Assembly (NCBI RefSeq): GCF_030685535.1
Contig: NZ_CP131601.1
Span: 2,046,001-2,110,000 of the forward strand
Length of the DNA: 64,000 bases
Direction: 5' to 3'
Source: Photobacterium leiognathi
GTDB taxonomy: Bacteria; Pseudomonadota; Gammaproteobacteria; Enterobacterales; Vibrionaceae
The translations under genes were made by a program, and so were the position numbers. Below are positions 36,274-44,856 of this stretch, in pieces. Within the stretch, counting starts at the first letter, position 1, and the number at the start of each line of letters is the position of its first letter. Under the pieces are notes generated by a model, which was not told the DNA's origin, did no database searches, and saw nothing but the letters and a program-made list of their open reading frames with translations.

Positions 36274-37344
36274 ATGCGCATTTTTTGTCTTTTTATATTT
36301 CTATTATCGATCCAATCAGCTTTTGCTAGAGAAGTGATTTCATATCAACCGCCTTTTCAAGCAAATAAAAAAGCCACTAAAATTCAATATGATTTTTTAA
36401 CATCCGTCACTAAGCCATGGAAGATTTGCGCAGTTTACCCGCATTTAAAAGATCTTTATTGGTTGTCGATCAATTATGGGATGGTTAAACAGGCAAAAAA
36501 ATTAGGAATAACCTTAAAAGTGATGGAAGCAGGCGGCTACCCTAATTTAGATAAACAGACTTGGCAGTTACAAAATTGCCGTGAATGGGGTGCTGACGCG
36601 ATTATTTTAGGCACGGTAGATAGCCAAGCGTACAACGGTAAATTATCCCAGCTAATTGGTGATATTCCGGTGTTCTTGATGACAAATAATATCGACTTTT
36701 CCGATCCTGACATTCGTGAACATGTTAAAGCAAAAGTGGGTGTCAATTGGTACGATATGGGTAAAGCTGCGGGAGAGTATTTAGCCAAACGTCATCCTAA
36801 AGGATCAGGTGTAGTGAAAGTAGCATGGCTACCAGGTCCTCAACTACGTGGTGGTACAAAACCTGTTTCTCGCGGTTTTAGAGATGCGATTAAAAACAGT
36901 GATGTAGAAATCGTAACTACCCTTTGGGGCGATAATAGTAAAGAGCTTCAACGCAACCTTATTCAACATCTGTTTACAACCAAAGAAGACTTTAATTACA
37001 TCGTCGGTGGTGCGGTAGCTGCGGAAGTCGCGATCAGTGAGCTACGAACACACCATATTCATGATGTAAAAATCATTTCGACTTACTTAAGTCATGGTGT
37101 TTACCGTGGTCTGCGTCGTAATCGTATTTTGTTCGCGCCGACAGATAAAATGGCAGAGCAAGCAATGCTATCGGTCGACCAAGCTGTGCGTTATCTCGAA
37201 CATAAGCCAGTGGTACTTGATGTTGCGCCATCCATTGTCGATTTAACACCAAACTACTTACCACCAAAAGTGATTGCGGAATCGCTATCTCCAGCAGAGT
37301 TTCGTCCATCATTTTATGTGAAAGATCATGAAGTAAAACATTAA
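36274..37344 (+). CDS. torT: TorT periplasmic TMAO-binding protein
   Basis: A 356-residue periplasmic sugar-binding-fold protein. I start at the ATG giving the clean signal peptide MRIFCLFIFLLSIQSAFA; an ATG four codons earlier and a long open extension upstream are less likely. KICAVYPHLKDLYWLSINYG and VMEAGGYPNLDKQ closely match E. coli TorT. It binds TMAO and presents it to TorS. Here torT is separated from torC and torA by about 14 kb and is divergent from torS with about 150 bases between them. A perfect 11-bp hairpin follows the stop. Confidence 0.92.
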   Translation: MRIFCLFIFLLSIQSAFAREVISYQPPFQANKKATKIQYDFLTSVTKPWKICAVYPHLKDLYWLSINYGMVKQAKKLGITLKVMEAGGYPNLDKQTWQLQNCREWGADAIILGTVDSQAYNGKLSQLIGDIPVFLMTNNIDFSDPDIREHVKAKVGVNWYDMGKAAGEYLAKRHPKGSGVVKVAWLPGPQLRGGTKPVSRGFRDAIKNSDVEIVTTLWGDNSKELQRNLIQHLFTTKEDFNYIVGGAVAAEVAISELRTHHIHDVKIISTYLSHGVYRGLRRNRILFAPTDKMAEQAMLSVDQAVRYLEHKPVVLDVAPSIVDLTPNYLPPKVIAESLSPAEFRPSFYVKDHEVKH

Positions 37345-37352
37345 GGCTCTCC

Positions 37353-37378
37353 CCTACGTGATCTTTTGATCACGTAGG
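37353..37378. terminator. Perfect hairpin after torT
   Basis: CCTACGTGATC/GATCACGTAGG with loop TTTT. There is no T tract on either side, so it may act as an mRNA 3' end stabiliser or a protein site in place of a true terminator. Confidence 0.5.
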
Positions 37379-37507
37379 AAAATACCTGTCTCAAATAATA
37401 TCTGTGTCACCACAAAGATTTAATCTATTGTGTTTTACTCGTAACTAAGGTTCTGCTATTCATACGTGGCAACAGTTGAATATAGAACCTCTTCGCAAGG
37501 AAGTATG

Positions 37508-37966
37508 ATGGATAGAACAACCCGTACAATGGCACGCTCAAAGCATATCGCTCTTGTTGCTCACGATAACTGTAAAAAAGATCTTCTTCGCTGGGTAGCT
37601 GAGCACAAAGATAAGCTCGCATCTCATGAGCTTTATGCGACAGGCACAACTGGTCATCTTCTATCGAAAGAAACGGGCTTACCAATTACCTGTTTGATCA
37701 GCGGCCCAATGGGTGGTGACCAACAATTAGGTGCACTGATCTCTGAAGGAAAAATCGATATGATGATTTTCTTCTGGGACCCACTCAATGCCGTTCCACA
37801 CGATCCTGATGTAAAAGCACTACTACGTATTTCCGCCGTTTGGAATGTTCCTGTAGCAACCAATCGTGCGAGCGCTAACTTTATGATCACCTCTCCACTG
37901 CTTGATCAAGAAGTAGCGATTGAAGTGCCTGACTACGATTCCTACCTCGCAGAACGCATTAACTGA
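37508..37966 (+). CDS. mgsA: Methylglyoxal synthase
   Basis: A 152-residue enzyme from the second of two adjacent ATGs, with AAGGA six bases upstream, giving the same length as E. coli MgsA. The conserved segments [35 protein letters not shown] and [20 protein letters not shown] are complete. The catalytic Asp lies in GGDQQ. It converts dihydroxyacetone phosphate to methylglyoxal and phosphate when phosphate is limiting. The glycerol locus a few kb downstream produces dihydroxyacetone phosphate. A hairpin terminator follows. Confidence 0.96.
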   Translation: MDRTTRTMARSKHIALVAHDNCKKDLLRWVAEHKDKLASHELYATGTTGHLLSKETGLPITCLISGPMGGDQQLGALISEGKIDMMIFFWDPLNAVPHDPDVKALLRISAVWNVPVATNRASANFMITSPLLDQEVAIEVPDYDSYLAERIN

Positions 37967-37984
37967 TCCCTTTCCTCTCTAAAG

Positions 37985-38035
37985 AAGCCTTTTATCGATT
38001 TCCTCATTGAAATAATCGTATAAAAGGCTTTATTT
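37985..38035 (+). terminator. Terminator of mgsA
   Basis: The arms AAGCCTTTTATCGATT (37985-38000) and its near-complement at 38014-38030 form a long stem with a short loop, followed by TTTATTTGCTTTTTC. Confidence 0.8.
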
Positions 38036-38172
38036 GCTTTTTCTATGTGAGAATCCTCTCATTAAGCTAAATTTCATTGTGTTTTAACACTTTTTCAACA
38101 ACTTCATCATGAAAACCTGTGTAATGCGTTATATTGTTATTTAGATTAGCAGCATAGTAGAGGAAGTTGCCT

Positions 38173-39153
38173 ATGAAAGCGTGGATGTTAAAACAGCCAA
38201 ATGGAATGAGTGCACTATCCCTCGAAGAAACCGACAAACCAACACCCGCATCTAATGAAATCTGCATTAAAGTTGCCGCTGTCGGTGTTAACCCAATGGA
38301 TTACAAATTAACGGAGTGGGGGTACGCAACATGGAGCTACCCTCAAGTCATTGGACTAGATGTGGCAGGTACCGTTGAAAGCATGGGGAAAGATGTAAAA
38401 CAGTTTTCAACCAGTGACAGAGTGATCTTTTTTGCCGATCCAAGAACAGCAGGAGGCTTTGCCGAATACGCTTGTGTGAAGGCCTCTGCTGCCAGTCGTA
38501 TACCGATGACATTATCATTTACTGATGCCGCGGCTCTACCTTGTGCAGGCTATAGTGCATGGATAGCAGTACACGACAAACTTCAAATTCAAAAAGGTCA
38601 ACGCGTTGCCATCACTGGTGCTGGCGGTGGTGTGGGTGGATTCGCAGCACAATTGGCAAAAAAAGCAGGTGCGACCGTTTATGCAATCGCAGAGCGTCAA
38701 CACCATCAACGCTTACTAAGCTATGGTATTGATGCGGTTATCGCTCCTGAACAAAACGTTGCACTAGAAATTATTAACCTGACTGAAGATCAAATGCTAC
38801 ACAGTGTGATTGATTGTGTTTCAGCCCGTTCTGGCAGCATGATGAGTGCCTTGATCCGTTATAACGGACATATCGTGATGGTGGCCGATCAATTTGACCA
38901 AGTGCCACTACTTGCTACGACCAAAGCACTGAGTATTCATGAAGTAGCGTTACACGGCACTTATGCCCATGGCGCACCAGAACATATTGCACATCTTGCC
39001 AATATTGGTAACAAACTCAGCGAACTTGTTGCAGATAATGAACTTAAAAGCATGGTGGAAAAGATCCTACCATTTGAAAAACTGCCTGAAGCACTGAACT
39101 GCATTAAAGAGAAAAAACATAGCGGAAAAGTGATCGTGTATGTTAACGGCTAA
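38173..39153 (+). CDS. Zinc-independent MDR oxidoreductase (quinone reductase-like)
   Basis: A 326-residue protein from the ATG at 38173 behind AGGAAGTTGCCT; a TTG two codons earlier is the alternative. The GroES-like part has VGVNPMDYKL, PQVIGLDVAGTV and the Rossmann part has VAITGAGGGVGGFAAQLAKKAGA. The Cys/His zinc ligands of true alcohol dehydrogenases are missing, so this is a QOR/enoyl reductase-type NADPH enzyme. The substrate (quinone or reactive aldehyde) is unknown. A repeat element lies between its stop codon and its terminator. Confidence 0.87.
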   Translation: MKAWMLKQPNGMSALSLEETDKPTPASNEICIKVAAVGVNPMDYKLTEWGYATWSYPQVIGLDVAGTVESMGKDVKQFSTSDRVIFFADPRTAGGFAEYACVKASAASRIPMTLSFTDAAALPCAGYSAWIAVHDKLQIQKGQRVAITGAGGGVGGFAAQLAKKAGATVYAIAERQHHQRLLSYGIDAVIAPEQNVALEIINLTEDQMLHSVIDCVSARSGSMMSALIRYNGHIVMVADQFDQVPLLATTKALSIHEVALHGTYAHGAPEHIAHLANIGNKLSELVADNELKSMVEKILPFEKLPEALNCIKEKKHSGKVIVYVNG

Positions 39154-39184
39154 GACAAAACGATTATTTGTTAAAAGTACGTTA

Positions 39185-39452
39185 TATACCCAAGTGACTT
39201 CAATATGCCTGATTCAGAGCGAAGTCACTGAGTTGAATTCAAGGAAGACAACGAAACGGAATAGCGAGCTCTTTCCGAGTTGTCTGACGCAAGAAGTCGG
39301 CTCAGTGACACGCTCCCAAAGGGCGAGCGTCCTTAGCTCTCAGACTTTGTTAACGATTCTCAATGTAGAACCACTATATCTTCGAATCGTTGCCGCGCCT
39401 GAGAACTAAGGTCGTCTCGCTGAACACTGCATCTTGAAGTTACTTGGGTATA
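39185..39452. repeat. 268-base palindrome-ended MITE-like element, copy B
   Basis: Same length, ends and internal inverted repeats as copy A at 29200-29467. Differences include G to A near 39222, AG to AA near 39255, two in the CTCTTTCCGAG segment and two in ATCTTCGAATC. The last change extends the inner stem (CGATTC with GAATCG). TA lies at both ends, as expected for a TA target duplication. It has no gene. Confidence 0.9.
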
Positions 39453-39453
39453 C

Positions 39454-39478
39454 AGGACTCTTGAAGAGTCCTTTTTAT
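39454..39478 (+). terminator. Terminator of the MDR oxidoreductase gene
   Basis: AGGACTC/GAGTCCT (39454-39460 with 39466-39472), loop TTGAA, then TTTTTATTT. It lies directly after repeat copy B. Confidence 0.85.
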
Positions 39479-39606
39479 TTGCCTCCCTCTCCTACTTCTA
39501 AATCATCTCTATTCATCACCTATACCTTTTAAGCTTCGTAGAGCAAATATCCATACGCTAAAAACCATGAGCGAGTTAACAATTCAGATACATCAAATGA
39601 TAATAA

Positions 39607-39624
39607 AATGCTCGAACGCTCATT
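39607..39624 (+). promoter_or_regulatory. Candidate GlpR operator upstream of glpF
   Basis: AATGCTCGAACGCTCATT is a partial palindrome with TCG/CGA half-sites like the E. coli GlpR site. It is about 100 bases before the glpF start. Confidence 0.45.
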
Positions 39625-39720
39625 TTTAATGTCTTTTTGTTTTCGAAATGTGAATATTGTGGAAAATACTTACCGTGCTCAACCAATAACGAAACATTCG
39701 GTATAACAAGGATAATAAAG

Positions 39721-40572
39721 ATGAAAACAACGAAACATCCCTCACTCCTCGGCGAATGCATTGCTGAGTTTATAGGAACCGGACTGTTAATATTCTTCGG
39801 CGTAGGCTGTGTCGCCGCTTTAGTATTGACGGGGGCTGACTTTGGTCAATGGGAAGTCAGTATTATCTGGGGTTTAGGTGTCACAATCGCAATCTATTGC
39901 ACTGCTGGCGTTTCTGGGGCGCACATCAACCCCGCCGTGACTATTGCACTCGCTGCTTTTCATGGGTTCAATAAAAAGAAAGTTGTTCCATACATTATTA
40001 GCCAACTTTTAGGTGCATTTTGCTCGGCAGCCCTTGTATATGCACTATATAGCAACTTATTTACCCAATACGAAATCACTCATCAATTTGTTCGAAGCAG
40101 TAATGAAGCCCTCGCTACTGCTGGTATTTTTTCCACTTACCCACATGCAAGTCTTTCATTCTTTGGTGCTTTTGCTGTTGAGTTTGTTATCACAGCTGTG
40201 CTGATGTTTGCCATTCTTGCTCTAGGTGATGAGCATAATGGTGCTTCTCGTGGTGCGTTAAATCCATTACTTATCGGTATTTTAATCGCTGTGATCGGCA
40301 GTTCTTTAGGTCCATTAACAGGATTTGCTATGAACCCTGCTCGCGATTTTGGCCCTAAATTGTTTGCCTATTTTGCTGGCTGGGATAAAGCACTGTCAGG
40401 AGGCTTAGATATTCCTTACTTTATTGTACCAATTTTAGCGCCAATTGCAGGAGCCTGCTTTGGTGGTTGGCTATATCCAAAAGTCATTTCTCAACATCTG
40501 CCACAAGAAGGCCAAGGATGTACGATCCCCAATCAATGTGAAGAAAACAAAGACGTAGAAGTTCGCGTATAA
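39721..40572 (+). CDS. glpF: Glycerol facilitator GlpF
   Basis: A 283-residue aquaglyceroporin from the ATG at 39721 behind AAGGATAATAAAG; the frame is open further up, but that stretch is not protein-like. Six membrane helices and both pore motifs are present: GAHINPAVT and GFAMNPARDFGPK, where the Asp after the second NPAR is typical of glycerol-conducting channels. The C-terminal extension has a short Cys-containing tail (GCTIPNQC). It is the first gene of a glp locus whose next gene is glpK, 54 bases on. It lets glycerol enter the cell. Confidence 0.95.
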   Translation: MKTTKHPSLLGECIAEFIGTGLLIFFGVGCVAALVLTGADFGQWEVSIIWGLGVTIAIYCTAGVSGAHINPAVTIALAAFHGFNKKKVVPYIISQLLGAFCSAALVYALYSNLFTQYEITHQFVRSSNEALATAGIFSTYPHASLSFFGAFAVEFVITAVLMFAILALGDEHNGASRGALNPLLIGILIAVIGSSLGPLTGFAMNPARDFGPKLFAYFAGWDKALSGGLDIPYFIVPILAPIAGACFGGWLYPKVISQHLPQEGQGCTIPNQCEENKDVEVRV

Positions 40573-40626
40573 AACAAAAACGACTGACTAACTATAATAA
40601 TAATGCTCTGAAATAAAGGACAAAAC

Positions 40627-42144
40627 ATGAACGAACAAAAATACATCGTAGCGTTAGACCAAGGTACAACAAGTTCACGCGCCGTTATTCTTGATCACGA
40701 TGCCAATATCGTTAGTGTGTCACAACGAGAATTCACCCAAATTTATCCTCAGGCAGGTTGGGTTGAACATGACCCTTTAGAAATTTACGCGACACAAAGT
40801 TCGACACTCGTTGAAGTACTGGGTAAATCCGGCATTCGCAGCGATCAAATTGCAGCAATTGGTATTACAAACCAACGTGAAACCACTATTGTGTGGAACA
40901 AAGAAACAGGCAAACCAGTATATAACGCTATAGTTTGGCAATGCCGTCGTACGGCAGAGATCTGTGAAGAACTCAAAGACCATGGTTTAGAAGAATACGT
41001 CCGAGATAACACCGGTCTTGTTCTCGACCCCTACTTCTCTGGCACCAAAGTAAAATGGATTTTAGATAACGTAGACGGCGCACGCGAAGATGCCGAAGCT
41101 GGTAAGCTATTATTCGGTACCGTTGATACATGGCTAGTATGGAAGATGACACAAGGTCGTGTTCACGTAACTGATTACACTAACGCCTCTCGTACCATGC
41201 TATTTAATATCAACACATTAGAGTGGGATCAAAAGTTACTCGATGAGCTTGGCATTCCAGCCTCTATGATGCCAGAAGTGAAACGTTCATCTGAAATTTA
41301 CGGCCAAACAAATATTGGTGGTAAAGGCGGTACCCGTATCCCTATTGCAGGTATTGCGGGCGATCAACAAGCTGCACTGTACGGACAAATGTGTGTAGAA
41401 CCAGGACAAGCAAAGAATACTTATGGTACTGGTTGCTTCTTGTTAATGAACACTGGACAAGAAAAAGTCTCGTCAAACCACGGTCTTTTAACAACACTAG
41501 CTTGTGGTCCTGCAGGCGAGCCATCTTACGCGCTTGAAGGCGCGGTCTTTATGGGTGGCGCATCCATTCAATGGTTACGTGATGAAATGAAGCTACTGGC
41601 GGATGCAAAAGATTCTGAGTACTTTGCAACAAAAGTAGACACTTCAAATGGTGTTTATGTGGTGCCAGCCTTTACTGGATTGGGAGCACCTTATTGGGAT
41701 GCTTATGCTCGCGGCACAATTGTTGGGTTAACCCGTGGCGTGAACTCAAATCATATTATTCGTGCAACCCTTGAAAGCATCGCTTATCAAACCCGTGATG
41801 TTATTGATGCCATGAAAGCAGACTCAGGGATCCAGCTTGCCGCATTACGTGTTGATGGCGGTGCTGTTGCCAATAACTTCCTAATGCAATTCCAATCAGA
41901 TGTGCTTGATACTGAAGTACACCGCCCAGAGGTTACCGAAGTGACTGCTCTTGGTGCTGCTTATCTTGCTGGATTAGCCGTCGGTTTTTGGGGAAGTCTT
42001 GATGAGCTAAAAGATAAAGCCGTACTCAATCGCACATTCTACCCTCACGCATGTGACGATAAACGAGATCGTCGCTATAAAGGTTGGAAACGCGCGGTTA
42101 AATGTGCGCAAGTTTGGGCTGAAATGCATGATAGCGAAGATTAA
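40627..42144 (+). CDS. glpK: Glycerol kinase
   Basis: A 505-residue FGGY-family kinase with the phosphate-binding [10 protein letters not shown] near the N-terminus, the [11 protein letters not shown] motif, ATP-site [11 protein letters not shown], and the C-terminal FGGY signature region [15 protein letters not shown]. The length equals that of E. coli GlpK. It makes sn-glycerol 3-phosphate, the inducer that releases GlpR. RBS AAAGGAC lies seven bases upstream. A strong terminator follows, so glpF-glpK form one transcript. Confidence 0.97.
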   Translation: MNEQKYIVALDQGTTSSRAVILDHDANIVSVSQREFTQIYPQAGWVEHDPLEIYATQSSTLVEVLGKSGIRSDQIAAIGITNQRETTIVWNKETGKPVYNAIVWQCRRTAEICEELKDHGLEEYVRDNTGLVLDPYFSGTKVKWILDNVDGAREDAEAGKLLFGTVDTWLVWKMTQGRVHVTDYTNASRTMLFNINTLEWDQKLLDELGIPASMMPEVKRSSEIYGQTNIGGKGGTRIPIAGIAGDQQAALYGQMCVEPGQAKNTYGTGCFLLMNTGQEKVSSNHGLLTTLACGPAGEPSYALEGAVFMGGASIQWLRDEMKLLADAKDSEYFATKVDTSNGVYVVPAFTGLGAPYWDAYARGTIVGLTRGVNSNHIIRATLESIAYQTRDVIDAMKADSGIQLAALRVDGGAVANNFLMQFQSDVLDTEVHRPEVTEVTALGAAYLAGLAVGFWGSLDELKDKAVLNRTFYPHACDDKRDRRYKGWKRAVKCAQVWAEMHDSED

Positions 42145-42168
42145 TCGTTAAAAATGCGCGTAAACGAT

Positions 42169-42198
42169 AAAAAGAGCGTTCTTTGTAACGCTCTTTTT
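42169..42198 (+). terminator. Terminator of glpFK
   Basis: AAAAAGAGCGTT/AACGCTCTTTTT (42169-42180 with 42187-42198), loop CTTTGT. Confidence 0.93.
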
Positions 42199-42263
42199 TC
42201 ATTTGAGTACAGATAAGAGAATTGAATCACTTCAATGACAAGGAGAATTGACGCACAATGGAT

Positions 42264-42282
42264 CAACGATAAACGAGCATTT
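42264..42282 (+). promoter_or_regulatory. Candidate GlpR operator upstream of glpR
   Basis: CAACGATAAACGAGCATTT contains the AACGA and CGAGCATT half-sites shared with the glpF and glpD upstream regions, about 30 bases before glpR. It suggests autoregulation. Confidence 0.45.
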
Positions 42283-42312
42283 GGCAATGCCAAGTCATAC
42301 AAGGAATAGGTT

Positions 42313-43095
42313 TTGAAACAAATACCAAGACACCAAGAGATTGTAGAGTTGGTGATGAAACAAGGTTACGTTAGTACAGAAGAGTTAGTGGAGCGTTTTA
42401 ACGTCAGTCCACAGACTATACGACGTGATCTTAATGAATTAGCCGACGCCAATAAAATACGTCGCTATCATGGTGGTGCTACAACACCGCTAAGTTCTGA
42501 GAATACCTCTTATAACACCCGAAAATCGCTGCACTTCAGTGAAAAAGATTTGATTGCCGCAAATCTGGTTAAACATATCCCTGACGGCGCTTCACTATTT
42601 ATTGATATTGGTACAACACCCGAAGCCGTTGCACGCGCCTTATGTTTACAACACAAGCAATTACGTGTCGTCACCAATAACTTAAATGTTGCCACTATCC
42701 TACTCCCTAACCCCGAGGTTAAAGTCATTCTCGCAGGTGGTGAAGTCCGCGATCATGATGGCGGTATTATTGGCGAAGCTACCCTCGACTTTATCCAGCA
42801 ATTTCGTCTAGATTTCGGCATCTTAGGTATCAGCGGTATTGATAATGATGGCTCTTTACTCGACTTCGATTACCATGAGGTTCGCGTGAAACAGGCGATT
42901 ATTGAGAATAGCCGACGCGTATTCCTAGCCGTTGATCATTCAAAGTTTGGTCGCAACGCCATGGTAAAATTAGGCAATATTTCACAGGTTGATGCTCTAT
43001 TCACAGATATGTCTCCACCTGAACATATTTTATCTATCATTAATGAACATCAAATCCGAGTTGAAGTGACCACTTCAAGCGACATGGATGAATAA
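42313..43095 (+). CDS. glpR: Glycerol-3-phosphate regulon repressor GlpR
   Basis: A 260-residue DeoR-family regulator with a TTG start (AAGGAATAGG upstream); the TTG is supported because the protein then begins MKQIPRHQEIVELV like E. coli GlpR. The helix-turn-helix STEELVERFNVSPQTIRRDL is followed by the sugar-phosphate effector domain with DIGTTPEAVA and DFGILGISGID. It represses the glp genes until glycerol 3-phosphate binds. It lies between glpK and glpD on the same strand, with its own candidate operator. Confidence 0.95.
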   Translation: MKQIPRHQEIVELVMKQGYVSTEELVERFNVSPQTIRRDLNELADANKIRRYHGGATTPLSSENTSYNTRKSLHFSEKDLIAANLVKHIPDGASLFIDIGTTPEAVARALCLQHKQLRVVTNNLNVATILLPNPEVKVILAGGEVRDHDGGIIGEATLDFIQQFRLDFGILGISGIDNDGSLLDFDYHEVRVKQAIIENSRRVFLAVDHSKFGRNAMVKLGNISQVDALFTDMSPPEHILSIINEHQIRVEVTTSSDMDE

Positions 43096-43146
43096 TTGCA
43101 CCCAAATTCACGACTAAAATCGGTGCATTCTTTTATATAAATCACA

Positions 43147-43246
43147 TAAACGAGCAAAAACGAACAATAAACGAAAACTTAACATGATCATAATCGAAAC
43201 TTACTCTATGATTGAATCATGCTCATTTATGTTCGTTTGCTCATTT
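43147..43246 (+). promoter_or_regulatory. Clustered GlpR-like operator half-sites upstream of glpD
   Basis: At 43147-43178 three AAACGA units recur about every 10-11 bases. At 43219-43246 the block ATGCTCATTT, ATGTTCGTTT, GCTCATTT has the opposite-strand form of the same half-site. Several sites fit cooperative GlpR binding and looping. The sites end about 12 bases before the glpD start. Confidence 0.55.
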
Positions 43247-43257
43247 AAGGTCGATTT

Positions 43258-44802
43258 ATGGATATCTCTAAAAACAAAAACGCAACAACTCTATTTGATA
43301 TTATCGTTATTGGTGGTGGTATTAATGGTGCGGGTATTGCCGCAGATGCTGCAGGTCGCGGTTTGAAAGTAGGGCTATATGAATCCAACGACTTTGGCTC
43401 TGCAACATCGTCCGCAAGTTCAAAGCTTATCCATGGTGGTCTGCGCTATCTTGAACACTATGAGTTCCGTCTAGTTTCAGAAGCCCTTGCAGAGCGTGAA
43501 GTATTATTAAAGAAAGCCCCACACATCGCTCAACCAATGCGTTTCCGTCTACCACATCGCCCTTTTCTTCGCCCAGCTTGGATGATTCGCTGTGGTCTCT
43601 TTCTTTACGATAATCTTGGTAAACGAACAACATTGCCTGCCAGCAAAAAAGTAAACCTTGCTCAATCAGGCTTGCTTAAGCCTGAAATGAAAATCGGTTT
43701 TGAATACTCCGATTGCTGGGTTGATGATGCACGTTTAGTCTTGCTCAATATTATTGCGACCCAAGAAAATGGCGGCGAAGTTGCTAACTATTGCAAAGTA
43801 GAACGTGCTGTAAGAGAAGGTGATATTTGGCGTGTCACTATGGTAGATCAGCGCACAGGCGAAACCTTTGAGCGTTGTACTAAAGCATTAGTTAATGCAG
43901 CTGGTCCTTGGGTTAAGCAATTCTTTGATAATGGTTTAGATACTCCATCACCACGAAATATTCGTTTGATCAAAGGCTCACACATTGTCGTTCCTCGTAT
44001 TCACAATGAAGAACAAGCATATATTCTACAAAATAAAGATAACCGCATTGTTTTTGTGATCCCTTACCTTGATGACTTTTCAATTATTGGCACCACGGAT
44101 CTTGAATACAAAGGTGATCCACGCACTGTTGCTATTAACGACACTGAAGTTGATTACTTAATTGATATTGTGAATCAACACTTTGTTAAACAACTGGATC
44201 GAGAGGATGTGGTATGGACATTCAGTGGTGTACGCCCATTGTGCGATGATGAATCGAATTCCCCACAAGCCATTACGCGTGATTACACATTGGAACTTGA
44301 ACAAGAATTAGATCAAGCTCCACTGCTCTCTATTTTTGGCGGTAAATTGACCACATACAGAAAACTGTCAGAATCAGCAATGAAACACCTAGCCCCTTTC
44401 TTCCCACAAATGGGCGCTTCATGGACTGCAACACAAGCCTTACCTGGCGGTAATTTCAGCTGTTCACGAGAAGAATTGGACAATAGTCTGCAACAGCGCT
44501 ACCCATGGTTAACCACCAAACAAGCATTACGCTATGTAAAACAATTTGGCAGCTACTGCCACAAAATGCTTGCAAATGTGGACTGCATTGAAGATATGGG
44601 AATACAGTTTGCTGATGGTGTTTACCAGAAAGAAATTGACTACATGATCCATCATGAATACGTGAAAACAGCGGAAGACTTCTTGTGGCGTCGAACCAAG
44701 TTAGGACTTTATTTAAATCAAGAGCAACAAGATCATATTCAATCGTATATTGAAGCTAACGCCCCATCAAACAACATTGTGAGCTTACATAAAGTTAGCT
44801 AA
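43258..44802 (+). CDS. glpD: Aerobic glycerol-3-phosphate dehydrogenase GlpD
   Basis: A 514-residue flavoprotein. FAD-binding GGGINGAGIAADAAGRG is followed by SSASSKLIHGGLRYLEHYEF, the substrate and FAD site GTTDLEYKGDP, and the C-terminal helical domain. RBS AAGG is seven bases upstream. It oxidises glycerol 3-phosphate to dihydroxyacetone phosphate and passes electrons to quinone at the inner membrane. It completes the uptake, kinase, repressor and dehydrogenase set of this locus and has its own upstream operator cluster. Confidence 0.96.
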   Translation: MDISKNKNATTLFDIIVIGGGINGAGIAADAAGRGLKVGLYESNDFGSATSSASSKLIHGGLRYLEHYEFRLVSEALAEREVLLKKAPHIAQPMRFRLPHRPFLRPAWMIRCGLFLYDNLGKRTTLPASKKVNLAQSGLLKPEMKIGFEYSDCWVDDARLVLLNIIATQENGGEVANYCKVERAVREGDIWRVTMVDQRTGETFERCTKALVNAAGPWVKQFFDNGLDTPSPRNIRLIKGSHIVVPRIHNEEQAYILQNKDNRIVFVIPYLDDFSIIGTTDLEYKGDPRTVAINDTEVDYLIDIVNQHFVKQLDREDVVWTFSGVRPLCDDESNSPQAITRDYTLELEQELDQAPLLSIFGGKLTTYRKLSESAMKHLAPFFPQMGASWTATQALPGGNFSCSREELDNSLQQRYPWLTTKQALRYVKQFGSYCHKMLANVDCIEDMGIQFADGVYQKEIDYMIHHEYVKTAEDFLWRRTKLGLYLNQEQQDHIQSYIEANAPSNNIVSLHKVS

Positions 44803-44828
44803 AACAGACATTAGATTAATGAAAATAA

Positions 44829-44856
44829 AAAGCCGACCATCAGGTCGGCTTTATTA
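44829..44856. terminator. Bidirectional terminator
   Basis: AAAGCCGACC/GGTCGGCTTT (44829-44838 with 44843-44852), loop ATCA, between glpD and the convergent helD. Confidence 0.9.
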
